Positions 18,530-30,150 of a stretch of DNA of 64,000 bases are shown piece after piece. The first letter of the stretch is position 1. Each line of letters begins with the position of its first letter. The position numbers and the translations under genes were made by a program. The stretch spans positions 4,121,751 to 4,185,750 of the forward strand of contig JAXIVH010000021.1 of the NCBI GenBank assembly GCA_036785325.1, given 5' to 3'. The notes beneath the pieces are model-generated. The model searched no databases. It was not told the origin of the DNA and saw nothing but the letters and a program-made list of their open reading frames with translations. The stretch is from Urophycis tenuis (taxonomy: Eukaryota; Chordata; Actinopteri; Gadiformes; Phycidae).

Positions 18530-19556
18530 TCATTTGCCCTCTGAGATGATCATCTCTGGAGAAGCCCTTTTAAACCATTCCGACCAGGAGCCATCATAGA
18601 CCGCGGGCCCGGCGTGACCCAGCAGATGAGCCGCCAGCACCACATGGCATGCAGTCACCCCAGAGCCACACGACACCCAGAACGGACGTGTCAGGTCCAC
18701 GTTCGCCTCCTTGAACAGTCTGGACAGGTCCTCAGGTCCCACCACTTTTCCGGAGGCATCCATGAAGGACGTAAATGGCATGTTGATGGCCCCAGGGAAG
18801 TGGCCGGGCAGGGTGTCTGTGATGGAAGATCAGAGTGTAAACCGAAATGATGACATAGGGCGCCATATGTAGGCCCATCACACGTTAATCACGCATTGAC
18901 TTTTTCAGTATCTTGTGACTAAATGATTATGCAATGACTAAACAAGTAATCCCTGGGTGATACTCACCATCTCTAGGCTCGGGTTCGACGCCCCTGAACC
19001 TGCCCGCCGACCTGGCGTCCACCACTTGGAACTGCTTTGTTGTGACGTTTTCCAACAGGTCCTCATACGTTTTGACCCAGGACCGGTTGACGCTCGCCTT
19101 AAACTCAACGCGTCCCGGTTTGGTGTAGTCTGATGTTAACGGGCGCCCCTCGGACAGCCAGTTCTTCATGCCTCCGTCCAGCACCGACACCGCGTTGTGC
19201 CCAAACAGGCGGAACATCCACCACACGCGTGGCGCACTGAATGACCCGAAATTGCTCGTGTCGTAGACCACAACGTGCGTGTCGTTCCCGATGCCCAGAT
19301 CACCAACATACTCTGCAAAGTGGGCAGGACTCGGAACCATATGATCCAAAGCAGAGCTCCGATCGGAGCATTCGTCAATATCGAAGAACGACGCGCCAGG
19401 AATATGGGACTGCGCGAACTCAGCCCTGGGGTTCCGCTTCAGTTTGGCCAAGTAGAAAGAGCTGTCGAGGATCCGCAGTTTCGGACCGACGAGGTTGTTT
19501 TTGATGGCGTCTGCGAGCCATTTCCCCGTGACGATTGCTCGAGTCTGGGCCGCCAT
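18530..19556 (-). CDS. mpst: 3-mercaptopyruvate sulfurtransferase (rhodanese family)
   Basis: The enzyme moves sulfur from 3-mercaptopyruvate to thiols, cyanide or thioredoxin. This feeds cysteine catabolism and H2S production in the cytosol and mitochondria. There are two coding exons: 19556-18968 (ATG in a strong ACCATGG context) and 18816-18530. They are joined in phase 1 and total 291 residues, close to the family's usual length. It is a tandem rhodanese. The N-terminal, inactive domain contains HIPGASFFDIDECSD and VLDGGMKNW. The C-terminal domain carries the active-site loop CGSGVT with Cys246, followed by YDGSWSEWF. CGSGVT is the MPST form; thiosulfate sulfurtransferase has CRKGVT, so mpst fits better than tst. 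Its place near il2rb agrees with mammalian 22q12. The C terminus (MIISEGK) is a little shorter than in mammals. Confidence 0.93.
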
Positions 19557-21856
19557 GGTGGTTCGGGTCGTTGGAATCCAAAGTGAAGCCCAATAATGTC
19601 AACACCAAGGACAAAAAACCAGCCTGCCGTGCAGCGTCAGACCGCCCTCTATAGACAATTTGGGAATAGACTGATACGTGATTGATGAAGTGCGTTTACT
19701 TTACAAATACTGATATCTAGCCTCTTGTTAAACGATTGCAATTGCCCTCTTAAACATTTTCGCTAACTTTTTCTCAAATTGTGTGCATCCAGCATCAAGC
19801 CACGTGAGCGCGCCCCATCCACACATTTCTCAGCATCACTTTCGTCACAAATAAATAATGTAGGCCTATGCTATATGGTAAACAACACGCCTAATGTATT
19901 GAATTTTCCAAGCATACTTGGAATACATGGAGTCATCCAAGCAGTTTCTCAAATGGGCTGTGTGCTTACCGCTAAGGGTAGGCCTACTTTGAACGATTAC
20001 AGGGTGTAGGCCTACTTGATAATGTCTAAAATGTGTTATTTTCCACAATTGTATGACATTAAAAAATATATATTTCCCCATTAACAGGACTCTACATTGC
20101 AAGCATTCCACTCGCATTTGGAAAATATATTTCAAATAATTTGTTAAAGATAAACACCTACCGTAATATTTATTTCCCCCCACAAATCGATAAGAAGCTC
20201 CACGCTCCTAAGGTCCACGCTCCACGCTTCTAAGATACGTTTGGTTACTAAGCTACTAAATTTGTAAATCTTTCCAATTACCCAGAAATGAGCCTATGTT
20301 TCTCACACAATGTAGGCCTAAGTTTAATGTGCTGATGAAATAGGTAGGGACTACATTATAAAATAGTTTGAGAACCACGCCACTAGACCTTCACCTTCAC
20401 AAGTTGCTGATGGCAAATTTAGCTGTTGATTGATTTATGGTTTTAGTTCACATGGGCCGAATTCACTCCAAAGTCCTGACTACATGATGGTTATTATCAC
20501 TATGGGTTAAAAGGTTTGGTGCATTGAACATTCAGTCTCTAGTGCCTGTTTCAAAATGGAATAATAGGCACCTGATATTCCAGTGCAAAATCATCCATCA
20601 ATAATGGAACATGTACACAGAGCATTCTAATTTTGTAAGGATTTTAATGTAATAACAATACCCATAACACAAATATCAATGATGATATTCATATTTTTTT
20701 CTTCTTTTCTAAATATTCAAAGACATTTGACATAATAAGACAAATTAATGCACAATAAAATACAGGAGAAAAAATAAACTAACAAAAATATTGATTAAAA
20801 GTCACAGCCTAAAACCTAAAAACAAAACCTAAAGCCAATAGTCTTTTAGTTTAGTATATCATGAAACAGTAGAATATAATCATAATTTAGTTTTATTTAA
20901 AAATAAATGTAATTAAATGAGACTGGAGGAAGTCCTTATAACTCATTTGAATGAATCCAATACAAAACTTAAAACTATTAAAACATTGAGATTGACCCAA
21001 TCAAACTGAACGTATTGTCGTACAAATGTTTTAAATATTATTTCACTTCACAACGTAAAACAAAAACTCTTAAACAGTAGCTGTTTAAACAAGTCTACAC
21101 GATGCACACAAAAACAGGCAGAATGGGTATTTAAAGGACAACATTATATATAAAGAATTTTCCTTATATAAACTACTCGGTATATTTGATATAGTTTTCT
21201 ATTATAGCAAATAAAATAACGTGAGTAACATAGCATAGTATAGCAAAACATATCGATATGTACCCTATTCACTTAAAATTAAATTATTAATGGTTTTAAA
21301 AATACACTCACAAAAACAAAATCTGTATAGCAGTCAATATGGTAACAACAGGCCAAAAGAGCATTTCAAAGACATTTCAAGATTTTATATTTAAGATTAC
21401 AACCCACAAACCCAGTGTTTTTTGTATTATAGCAAATCCAGAGTAATTTCTTTATATCACATTTCATGTTTTTTCAGACAAAGTACAAAACATATTTATA
21501 TATATTAGCATCAACATATCCTTATATATTTGAGAAAGGAAAAATAAATCCAAAGTCATTTGTTTATATATCGCATAACATGTTTGTTAAGACAAAATAC
21601 AGCAAAATGTTTATATATTAGCATCAATATATCCTTATATATTTAAGAAAGGAAAAATAAAGTTATATATATACAAATTCATTTACTGAAAGCAATATTC
21701 TTTTTTCATAAGTTTGAATGATCAATTCAACAACAACAATTGTCACATTATTATTATATTGGGTGTAGAAGGGAGCAATTCCACTTCATTGAGGTCTTCT
21801 GGCGTCCTGATGTTCTATAATGACCAGGAACCTGAAAGTCACTGCATCACGGCTGA
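19557..21856. other. AT-rich intergenic / probable 3' UTR of the fusion gene
   Basis: No coding exon is visible. The part next to 21856 probably holds the 3' UTR of the minus-strand fusion gene. Several TTTATT strings (minus-strand AATAAA, for example near 20892) are possible poly(A) signals; I cannot choose one. Confidence 0.4.
21436..21663. repeat. ~113-bp imperfect tandem duplication
   Basis: The segment from about 21436 to 21548 is repeated from about 21549 to 21663. Both copies share (a)tatattagcatcaa and tatccttatatatttgagaa-type blocks, with scattered differences. Confidence 0.7.
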
Positions 21857-24800
21857 TCAGGGCATAAACTTCTTTGACTTCATTCTGGGTATGATATGAA
21901 TGTCTCTGATGTCATCATGCTGCAGAAGCCAACACAGGTAGCGCTCGGTTCCCATGCCCCACCCACTGGTAAGCAGTGGGCTCACCTGCCGCATGTTAAT
22001 GTACCACTTGTAGGACTCCTCGGGCACCTTGTGGTGCCTGAGGGCCTCCTGAACCAGCTCAGGGGTAGAGTGGCGTTCTCCCAGACCTACAGTCTCTCCT
22101 AGGCCAAGCAGAAGATCAGAGGCCTTTGCCTTGCTTTGCCCTGTTCCTTCCACGTATGCCTGATAGAAGGGCACGGCCAGATGGTCCATTTCAGTAAGCC
22201 AAACCGCTCCGCCATACTTCTCGATCAAGACTCTCTCTCCTTTACGAGTCAGCTTCCTGCCAAACTGTGGCTGGCCTTGCTGAACCCACTCCAAACAGTC
22301 TGCAGAGGGCATCATGGGAATGGCTTGGTCCAGTGTGACTCTTGGTAGAGGTTTTTTTCCATGAAGCTTACTCATCATATCTGTGATGTGAGTCAGTGTC
22401 CCAGCGGTCTTTAATATGATGTCAGAGTGATTTTTTAACATGGCATTGGTGAGGTGGTACACATAGCCCTCTGCTATTTGAATGGCATTGTCCATATCAC
22501 CGAGAAGCTCACACTCTACATGGTAGAATTGATTCAAGTGTGTGGCATCAGGGTCTTCTCCTCTGAAGCTGGGCGATATGTAGTAGGTACCTGGAAGGTT
22601 CTTCTGAAAGCGGAGGAAGTACTCAAGTACAAACTGCATGGAGTCTGCCAGGTAAACATCTTGGCCCAGTACATTCACAAAGACCGGCTCTGAGTCAGAT
22701 CCCAGGCCCATGGGGGATGAGATGGTGTCAGTGGTGAGAGGAGTCAGAGCGTAAGAGTACTGGCAGACATTATGGAAATACTCCACTGTGCTGTGGAAGA
22801 GGGTGTTCTGAATCTGAAACATGTTGTGGTACCACTGACTCCTGATGGCAATCATGGAATGTGTCTGGGGCTCTTGCCATGACCCTGGAGGCTTACATTT
22901 GGTGATGGTTGTGTGGATTTTCTCAAGAGCTTCAGGTTTGGCAGCTGGACCATCAAGTGAAGACACATATCCAGGGTAGCTTTGGAAATGTTCCGGTTGC
23001 AGTTCTACAGGCTTGTAGCCATCTGGTGACGGCACGAGAGGAATCAGCTTAGCATGAGCATAATCAATCTCATAGCCTTCAAAAATGAGTGCAATTCCCC
23101 TTGCTCTCATGCCCTCTTCAAGTAGTTTGGCTACTTTGTAGATAGCTCTGGTCAGTTCTGTGTAGTCTGCATCTTTTAAACTGAAGATGTCACTGGAAAG
23201 TGGTTTACGAGGCACCACAACAGTAAATCCAGGCGTGTTAGGGTATGGCGTCAGGAATGCAACATGTTCAGAGTCTTCCCAAACTCTCCATTGTTTCTCT
23301 TCTCCACGTACAATACGGGAAAACAAGTCATCCTTGGAATGATCACCCAAGTAATCGTAGCAAGAAGGGGCATTTGGTGTTGGCAACTTATCCCTAACCT
23401 TAGCCTGAACCTGATCCAATTGTCCATCCTCCGAGCGAGGGCCATTCTTTGACGAGCAGTAGCCAGGATCATAGGCTTTGAAATCCTCTTGTTTGGATAC
23501 GTGAGGGTGCCAGTTCGGTTCTAGGCCATGGAGTGGCAGCAGTTTGATTTGGGCTGGGTGGTCAGGGATTGGATTAGATACCAAGGCACAACGCTGAACT
23601 CCAAGTTGCTTACACAGCAGGGTAGACACAGTTTTAGCTGCTTGAAGCATGGCCGCAAAATCAGGTAGAACTAACTGGAAGATGCTGCTTGGACCACTTA
23701 AAGTTTTTCTCCTCAGAATTGTATCCCCTGGGGTCCAAGGGTTTGAATTAAGGTAGGCAACTAGTTCATCTGTCTCCCAGATCACATTGGAGATCTCGTG
23801 CATAGGTCTGAGAACCTCCACCCGTTTAATTCCGCCAACCATCGAGGCTACAAACATCACCCCCGCGTTTGTCTCAATAACCGCTTCACCTTTATAATCT
23901 ACAGCAATGATTCCAGCACAGATTCCTTTTAGGTTTTCAGAAATCACTTCTCGGCATGCTTTTCTGAGGGTGTAGCCTTTGTGGTGGTAGAGAACGGCTA
24001 CTTTCTGTGCTACCGTGTGCCTCAGAAACACATCTCCATCTCCCGAGCACGTAATAGCCAGCTTGTCATCCCCATATATCCCGGCTCCTACTACTGCTGT
24101 ATCTCCAACCCTGCCTTTTAGCTTCCCTACCAAACCGCCTGTAGATGTCGCAGCCGCCAACCTACACCAGCGATCCAAAGCGACAGCTCCCACAGTCTGG
24201 GGATGGTGGTTTTTTGGAGTGTTGCCAGTCCTGAGCTTCACCATTAGCTCTTTGTGACGAACATCAGTGTAGAAATAATCAGGTCCAAGAGGTTTCCCCG
24301 GTTGCAAATCTTGAACAAAATCCTCAGCTCCATCTCCCACAATCATGCAGTGGGGACTTTTATCCATCACACACCTGGCGGCCTTTATGGGGTTTTTTAA
24401 CCTCTGCAAACAGGCTACAGATCCAGAATTAATCCCACTCCCATCCACAATGGTTGCCTCCATTTCATTTTTTCCATCTTTGTTAAAAACAGACCCTTTC
24501 CCTGCATTGAAGAGGAAGCAGTCTTCCAAAGCTTCCACTGACTTCTGAACTGCATCAAGACTGCTGCCACCACATTGAAGCACTTGGGAGCCAAGGTCCA
24601 AGGCTGTCTGGAGAGCAAACTCAATGACCTCCACTACTTTGGTGTTTAACATCATCACCTCTCCAGCCCCTCCATGTATTACCAGAGTAAAGTCTGAGCT
24701 CATTGTGTCTGAATTGTGTTTTGTTTTATCCAGGTGGCCTTCTCCGGAGTGGATCACCTCTCCATTCATTGGCCCGACTTTGCCATCTTGGAGTACACAA

Positions 24801-26865
24801 TCCAGGGCACCCATTTGGCATGCAATGGAGTATCTTAGAGCTAGTAGCATCACTAGCTTCATGGTATTCTTCAGACTGTCACGAAGGTTTTCCAACACTG
24901 CGGCAAAGCTGCCTTTTGCATTTAGCACCATCAAGACCTTGTCTCTCCTCCCTAGGTAAGTAACTGCTAGTTGGTCCTGAGCATATACATTTCCAACTGC
25001 ACACTCCACACCATCCATTAGATCTTTACCTGTGAGGTAAACAGAGGGACATCCAAAAGGATCTAGGAACTTTTTCAGTGGGTTGTCAGATGGCATAGAC
25101 CATCGAAGGGCAGCAAGATGAGGACCTACTCCCTGGCCACTTTTTGTTGCTTTGATGACGTTCTTGTGCTCCAGAAAGGCAACATGGAACAGTTGTAGAA
25201 GCTGAGTACTATACTGAGGTGTGTCGTCTGGTCCCACACAGGATGCCAGAGCACCTACCAGCTCACGTGACCTCATTGTCACAGAATACGTTGGGTCACA
25301 GCGGCCATGTTTGTAATGCCGCATATGGGTTGGTGTAACAAGGATGTTACTGGCTGCAGACTCACCAAAGATTTGCCTCAATGAGAGCTGCAAAGAAAAG
25401 TTCACCCAAGCATCGTAAAGGCCTCGTTGACCTCTCAATGCGGAAAATACATCTGGGTATGACGACACCTCAAATGTAATGACTGGATGAGTAGTTTTTA
25501 AGGAAGGGCTTGGGTCAATTTTGATTTCTTGCAAGGGAAAAGGTAGGGGAGTTGAGTTGACAATATTGAAATTGTTTTCTGTGTCAGACCTGCCGTGGTC
25601 CCCAGGGCCATCGTGGTCAAGGTTGAAGTTGACCACCGTTTCAGAGAGATGATACACGCCCTCCGCTACAAGCCCAGCTACCATTCCGTCGACAGCACTG
25701 TGCTCAAACAGCATTCCGGCTGTGCTGTCCTTAAACACCACCAAGTTTACCACCTGTCAAATAAAATGAACAATAATGTGTTTAACAATAACACATGTCG
25801 GTCTGAGTGTATAGTGCATGGGTGTATATACTTCATTAATTACCTTGTCATAGTATCTCAGACAAGGACCGTCTCCTCCTCCCAGCCGGACTGTATTCAA
25901 GATATTTGCCATCTCAGTGGGGGCATTGCAGTCCTCCAGGGAAAGAGCCACCACTGCGCTTTCCATGAGCCCCAGCGACTCTGCTGCAGGGCCCCCTTGC
26001 TCCAGAATCTCTTCCCTGAGGGCTGCCCAGGATTTGCGCTCCAAGGCTGAGAGGCCACAGATGACAGGAGCGTTGCTCTCTTTGGTGGAACTGGCAAGGC
26101 TCATGGCCTGAACCAGCTGGCTGTATATATCAGAGACCGGCAGAGGGCTCTTTGGTCCACCGCTGCTGTTGCTGCTGCGGCTCAGGATGTCAACAGAGAA
26201 CACTCCTCCGACACAGAGGACAATTGCGTGGATGCTGTCTGGGTAAATCTGTAATTAAAACATACATATTTTCACATTTAGTCTTGTCATTATAAATATA
26301 TGGTGAGAGGTAATCACGTTTATGATGGTCACTTTCATTTGCAATAATTATTCAGAAATTATCCAACATTGAAATGTTTTCCACCAGAGATCTCTTTTTC
26401 TCAACAAACGCCCACCTTGATCTCATCCCGCTGTGCGCCCGGCAATCGGCAGGCGGCGAAAATTTCGGACTGCTGTGTGCGCTCCGTCATGGCCACGTCC
26501 CCTTCCACCAGCGAGGGCTCGCTGTACAGCTTGGCCAGCCCCCACAGCAGAGCGGCGGCCCGCTCCAGCTGCGTGCGGTCCTTCCCGGCCGCGGCAGGGT
26601 GCAAGACGGAAGGCAAGGCCGTGGACGTCGACAGGGGTTCCCTGCCCAACAGCAGCCGGTTCTTGAACTGCTCCGTCACCCAGTTCTCACTTCCCGAGGC
26701 CGAGGCGAAGAGTGTCTCGTGCACAGCCTCGAGGTGCGCCCGCTGCTGATCCAGGGTCTGCTTAAACTCGGGGTACTGGTCGGGGCTCAGCCTGAGCTGA
26801 AGGACACGCCCCACCTCTCGCAAGGTGGTGTCCAGCTCTGGAACAGGGAAATCGAGAAGGGCCAT
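21857..26865 (-). CDS. four-activity fusion: carnitine/choline acyltransferase + isoaspartyl peptidase/asparaginase + two HIT domains + AsnRS-like synthetase core
   Basis: Three coding exons (26865-26416, 26248-25844, 25753-21857) join in phase 0 to give 1583 residues. The ATG follows a strong polypyrimidine tract and CAG, so an upstream noncoding exon is likely. Residues 1 to about 605 form a carnitine/choline acyltransferase, with start LLDFPVPELDTTL and catalytic His303 in FEHSAVDG. About 639-940 is an Ntn-hydrolase asparaginase: HGGAGE, NAGKGSVF, STGG, and GRVGDT with nucleophile Thr837. About 940-1075 and 1093-1235 are tandem HIT domains. About 1236-1583 is a class II synthetase core (SFRGEDPD for motif 2, GWGMGTER for motif 3) without an anticodon-binding domain. 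No stop or frameshift is seen, so it looks functional. I know no described protein with this order. Substrates are unknown; an acyl- or aspartyl-conjugate pathway is only inference. Confidence 0.9.
21860..22903 (-). other. domain: AsnRS-like class II synthetase core
   Basis: Residues about 1236-1583. Similarity to the catalytic core of AspRS/AsnRS and of the archaeal-type asparagine synthetase derived from it. DVYLADSMQFVLEYFL and SFRGEDPDATHLNQFYHVE form motif 2, ASDLLLGLGETVGLGER precedes the end, and SGWGMGTERYLCWLL is motif 3. The motif 2 and 3 arginines and the acidic residues for ATP-Mg are present. There is no OB-fold tRNA-binding domain, so a role as an amino-acid or carboxylate ligase is more likely than tRNA charging. 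Confidence 0.85.
22904..23332 (-). other. domain: second HIT domain
   Basis: Residues about 1093-1235, with the layout of a histidine-triad hydrolase/transferase: VWEDSEHVAFLTPYPNTPGF, VVVPRKPLSSDIFSL, and a triad region IDYAHAKLIPL. Of the H-x-H-x-H triad only the middle, nucleophilic His is kept; the outer two are Tyr and Lys. HIT enzymes act on AMP phosphoanhydrides and aminoacyl-adenylates. Confidence 0.8.
23384..23791 (-). other. domain: first HIT-like domain (degenerate)
   Basis: Residues about 940-1075. VIWETDELVAYLNSNPWTPG parallels RVWEDSEHVAFLTPYPNTPG of the following HIT domain. PIPDHPAQIKLLPL aligns with EIDYAHAKLIPL, and GYCSSKNGP with GYVSSLDGP. The position of the HIT nucleophilic histidine is Gln here, so this copy is probably non-catalytic. 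Confidence 0.7.
23830..24697 (-). other. domain: isoaspartyl peptidase / L-asparaginase (Ntn-hydrolase)
   Basis: Residues about 638-927 of the fusion. They show the type 2 asparaginase series: VIHGGAGE, CGGSSLDAVQKSVEALED, NAGKGSVFNKDGKNEMEA, TVGAVALD, ATSTGGLVGK, GRVGDT and GAGIYGDD. Thr837 (GDT) is the expected N-terminal nucleophile, normally freed by autocleavage before it. If cleavage occurs here it would split the fusion into about 836- and 747-residue chains that can stay associated. TCSGDGDVFLR matches the later substrate-binding block. Confidence 0.9.
24815..26865 (-). other. domain: carnitine/choline acyltransferase (exons 1, 2 and start of exon 3)
   Basis: Residues 1 to about 597. 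Family blocks are recognisable in order: N-terminal LPxLPVPxLexTL-like (LLDFPVPELDTTL), ENWVTEQFKNRLLLGREPLS, CxGGVFSVDIL, YYDK-VVNLVVFKDSTAG, catalytic FEHSAVDG (His303) and HGRCDPTYSVTMRS. Most family members have serines in an S-x-S block near the end of the domain. Here the matching stretch reads QLAVTY, so that motif is altered. The catalytic His is intact, which suggests an active transferase of unknown acceptor. Confidence 0.85.
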
Positions 26866-27029
26866 CCTGTGGATCAGAACAAGGGAGAGGTGGGAGAGGG
26901 GTAGAGAGAATGGATTAACTCTGTGCTCAGTCACAGAACATATTTCTACATAACAATGGGACACACCCAGCCAACTGTTCATAAGTGAATTTAGAGCCCC
27001 TCCACTCAATACAGTTTTTAACTCGCCTT

Positions 27030-27560
27030 ATATTACTAGACAGATAGACAGACAGACATAAATACTTTAATGATCCCAGAGGGAAATTGCTTTAGTTACA
27101 ACTACTCCAGTGGAATTGTAAAATGGTAAAAGGGAAAAAAAACAGTACAGAGAAGTCTCAGTGAAATATAAAACATAAAAAATATGTAAAAATATACATA
27201 AATCTAGGCATACAATTTTTAAAACACTATAAAAGAAATAGCATATGCGAAGAATACACAAAGAAATAGCATACACAATGTGCATACCTACAATAAATAG
27301 AAATGAGAAATATAAAGGTAAGTGAAGTGAAGTTTGTGAATGTCCAAAGTTGTAAAGTGATAAGTGACAATAATGTGCAAGAGACCACTTTAGGAGTTAG
27401 CCGTGTTAGGAAAAATATTATTTAGCAATGGTACGGTAGGGTTGATCTGACATTCTGAAGAAGGACATAGTGAAGATTGTATTCCTCTTGGCAACTTTAA
27501 GTCTGATTCTGTGGAACTTGGAGACATAACATAAAGTGATTGAAGAATACACCTACGTCA
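27030..27560 (-). mobile_element. 3' tail of a Rex1/L2-like LINE
   Basis: It begins with GACA repeats, followed by tactttaatgatcccagagg and gaaattgc. This is the same tail as the LINE at 49160-51390. No reverse-transcriptase ORF remains. Confidence 0.6.
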
Positions 27561-27990
27561 TGTCAAATCTGCTTAGTAACATGTAATGTTTATATATTAT
27601 AAGCCAATCAGAATGGGACACTCCTGTCATGCTGTTCCGGTTTGAGACTATATGTAATACGCTGTTTCCGGGAACAGGCAGAAGGAACTGAGGAAGATTC
27701 ACGCACAAATCTCTTGCTTGATGAAATCCTCTGCTTCTCCTCGTATGAGACCAATAAACAACTTCAGCTTAAACTATCTAGAGTTCCTGGCACTTCTTGT
27801 CCTTCGGCATCAACAACAATCTCCTCCAACTGATAGTGATGAGATTGTTGTTGATGACGTAGGTGATCCTCCAATCACTTTATGTTATGTCTCCAAGTTC
27901 CAGAGAGTCAGACGTTAAGTCGCCAAGAGGAATACAATCTTCACTATGTCCTTCTTCAGAATGTCAGATCAACCTAACCGTAGCATTGTT
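27425..27990. repeat. inverted repeat, arms ~118 bp
   Basis: The segment 27425-27541 (ends gacataacataaagtgattg) is repeated in reverse orientation at 27872-27990 (starts caatcactttatgttatgtc). A second small palindrome (catcaacaacaatctcctcc with its complement) sits between them near 27807-27858. Confidence 0.75.
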
Positions 27991-28621
27991 AGATAATATT
28001 TTTCCGTTTCCTCTTTTCTCTTTCATTCCTATTTTCCAAATTTTCTAATTCCCCCTGGGCCCAGGGGTCTGACTTTTTCTATCTGTAAATGTTCATTCAA
28101 GTGCCTTATTTCCCTATTTCTCTATTTTCCCCTGTTTGCATTACCTGCAACGCAAATAAAACCCCAAATTTAGAACGATGGTCAACTTCTAATCATCAGC
28201 ACATCAAATAATTTCTAATACAAAGATTATTTAACGGTGTGTCCTAAAACAGCAAATACACAGCAGCTCCTGGCGAGCAGACCAGCGCAAAATATTGTGA
28301 AAAAAGACTCACTCTCCACAATCCGCGGCTGATGAAGCTGTTGGCAAACGCTGAAAAGGTCACAAACAAAGGCACAAATTTGATTATCTTGATGTGTTGA
28401 GAAAAACGACAAAACCACTGCTGACACATCAAACGTGTAAAGTGTTTGTTACAAAATAGAACAGTGTCACAGAGAACCTCTGTGGCCAAATCTGAGAACA
28501 CTTTGCCCTGATGCACAGTTTAAATACTACTTCTCATATTTGCATTCTAAACAAGCTGGCACGTTCTGTGCTCAAAGCTATTGTCACAACTGAATAAAGC
28601 TATTGTCAATACTGAATTTTC

Positions 28622-29009
28622 TAAAAGTGATGGTTCGGAGTGAAATTCACCCTGAGGTAATTTACACCAATAGTCATGCTAAATACCCCCTCGGATGCAT
28701 TTTTAGCGACGGTCAATATTTATCAAGTTTAGGGTTATCAGCCGAAAGACTTCGTATTGGAGTGATGGTACAGTTAGAACATGTCGTCAATGACTCTACT
28801 AATAATGCATGGATTGTTACCCAACTTCTGTAGTAGTCCATATATGGTCTGTACTCACAAAACGAGGCATTTTAAAGTTTGTAAATACACCAGGAGTTAA
28901 ACTTGATAAATATTGACCGTCGCTAAAAATGCATCCGAGGGGGTATTTAGCATGACTATTGGTGTAAATTACCTCAGGGTGAATTTCACTCCGAACCATC
29001 ACTTTAAGC
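28622..29009. mobile_element. short palindromic MITE, related to 13801-14710
   Basis: Left end aaagtgatggttcggagtga, right end its complement at about 28990-29009. The left arm is about 265 bp and the right arm about 120 bp; most of the right arm is deleted relative to the ube2i copy. Confidence 0.85.
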
Positions 29010-29738
29010 TTCTTCTTCTTAAGCTTCTTACCACAACATTCAATGTGTGTGTGTGTGTGTGTGTGTGAGAACACAACTTAATTACAGATAACTTATCCAT
29101 AACCTCTTCATCTCATTTTCCTAAACACTTTTCGCCTGATGGCCAGAGTTAATGACCTTGTTCGAGCTCAGGTTCCTCTAATAAATAATAAGGTGTTTGT
29201 AGATATATATCCCTTAGTCACTGGTAACTCGTGAAGCCAATTACTGCTGTTTCTCGATTGACAACCCTCACCCAGTCCATGGAGATGGTGTTTTGTACTG
29301 CTTCTGGCCTTGTGTGAATCTCTGGTTGTAGAACTCTTTTGGGTAATTCAATTTCTGCTCATTTGTCCTAACAGTTTGACTCATGTCACATGGTCTAGCG
29401 GACTTGTGTTTGGCCATCTTACTGTCATTGCTCAACATCAGCAAGTTCCAGCTATTTCTTTTACTATTGATGTGGAGGTTAATTGAGAGCATTTATTGTC
29501 AATCGAGACAATACAAATCGGGTTGTCAATCAAGACAATCGGGTTGTCAATCGAGAAACAGCAGTAATTGGCTTCACGAGTTACCAGTGACTAAGGGATA
29601 TATATCTACAAACACCTTATTATTTATTAGAGGAACCTGAGCTCGAACAAGGTCATTAACTCTGGCCATCAGGCGAAAAGTGTTTAGGAAAATGAGATGA
29701 AGAGGTTATGGATAAGTTATCTGTAATTAAGTTGTGTT

Positions 29739-29856
<118 letters not shown>

Positions 29857-30150
29857 ATGTTGTGGTATGTGGTAATATTGTGGGTATAATGTTGGTGTAG
29901 TGTCAGCTGTTTACACTATGTAATGGAGATGTTGGTTTTTCCTGAGGTTGTTTTTAAAGAAATGTGAGTTTACGTTGTTGCGGGGTATGAGCTTAAGAAA
30001 ATTCACAGAATACACAGAAAAATTCACAGAAAGTGCCAGCTTGTTTAGAATGCAATTCTGAGAATTAGTATTTAAACTGTGCATCAGGACAAGGCTGGCA
30101 AAGTGTTCTCATATTTGGCCACAGAGTTTCTCTGTGACACTGTAGCTTGG

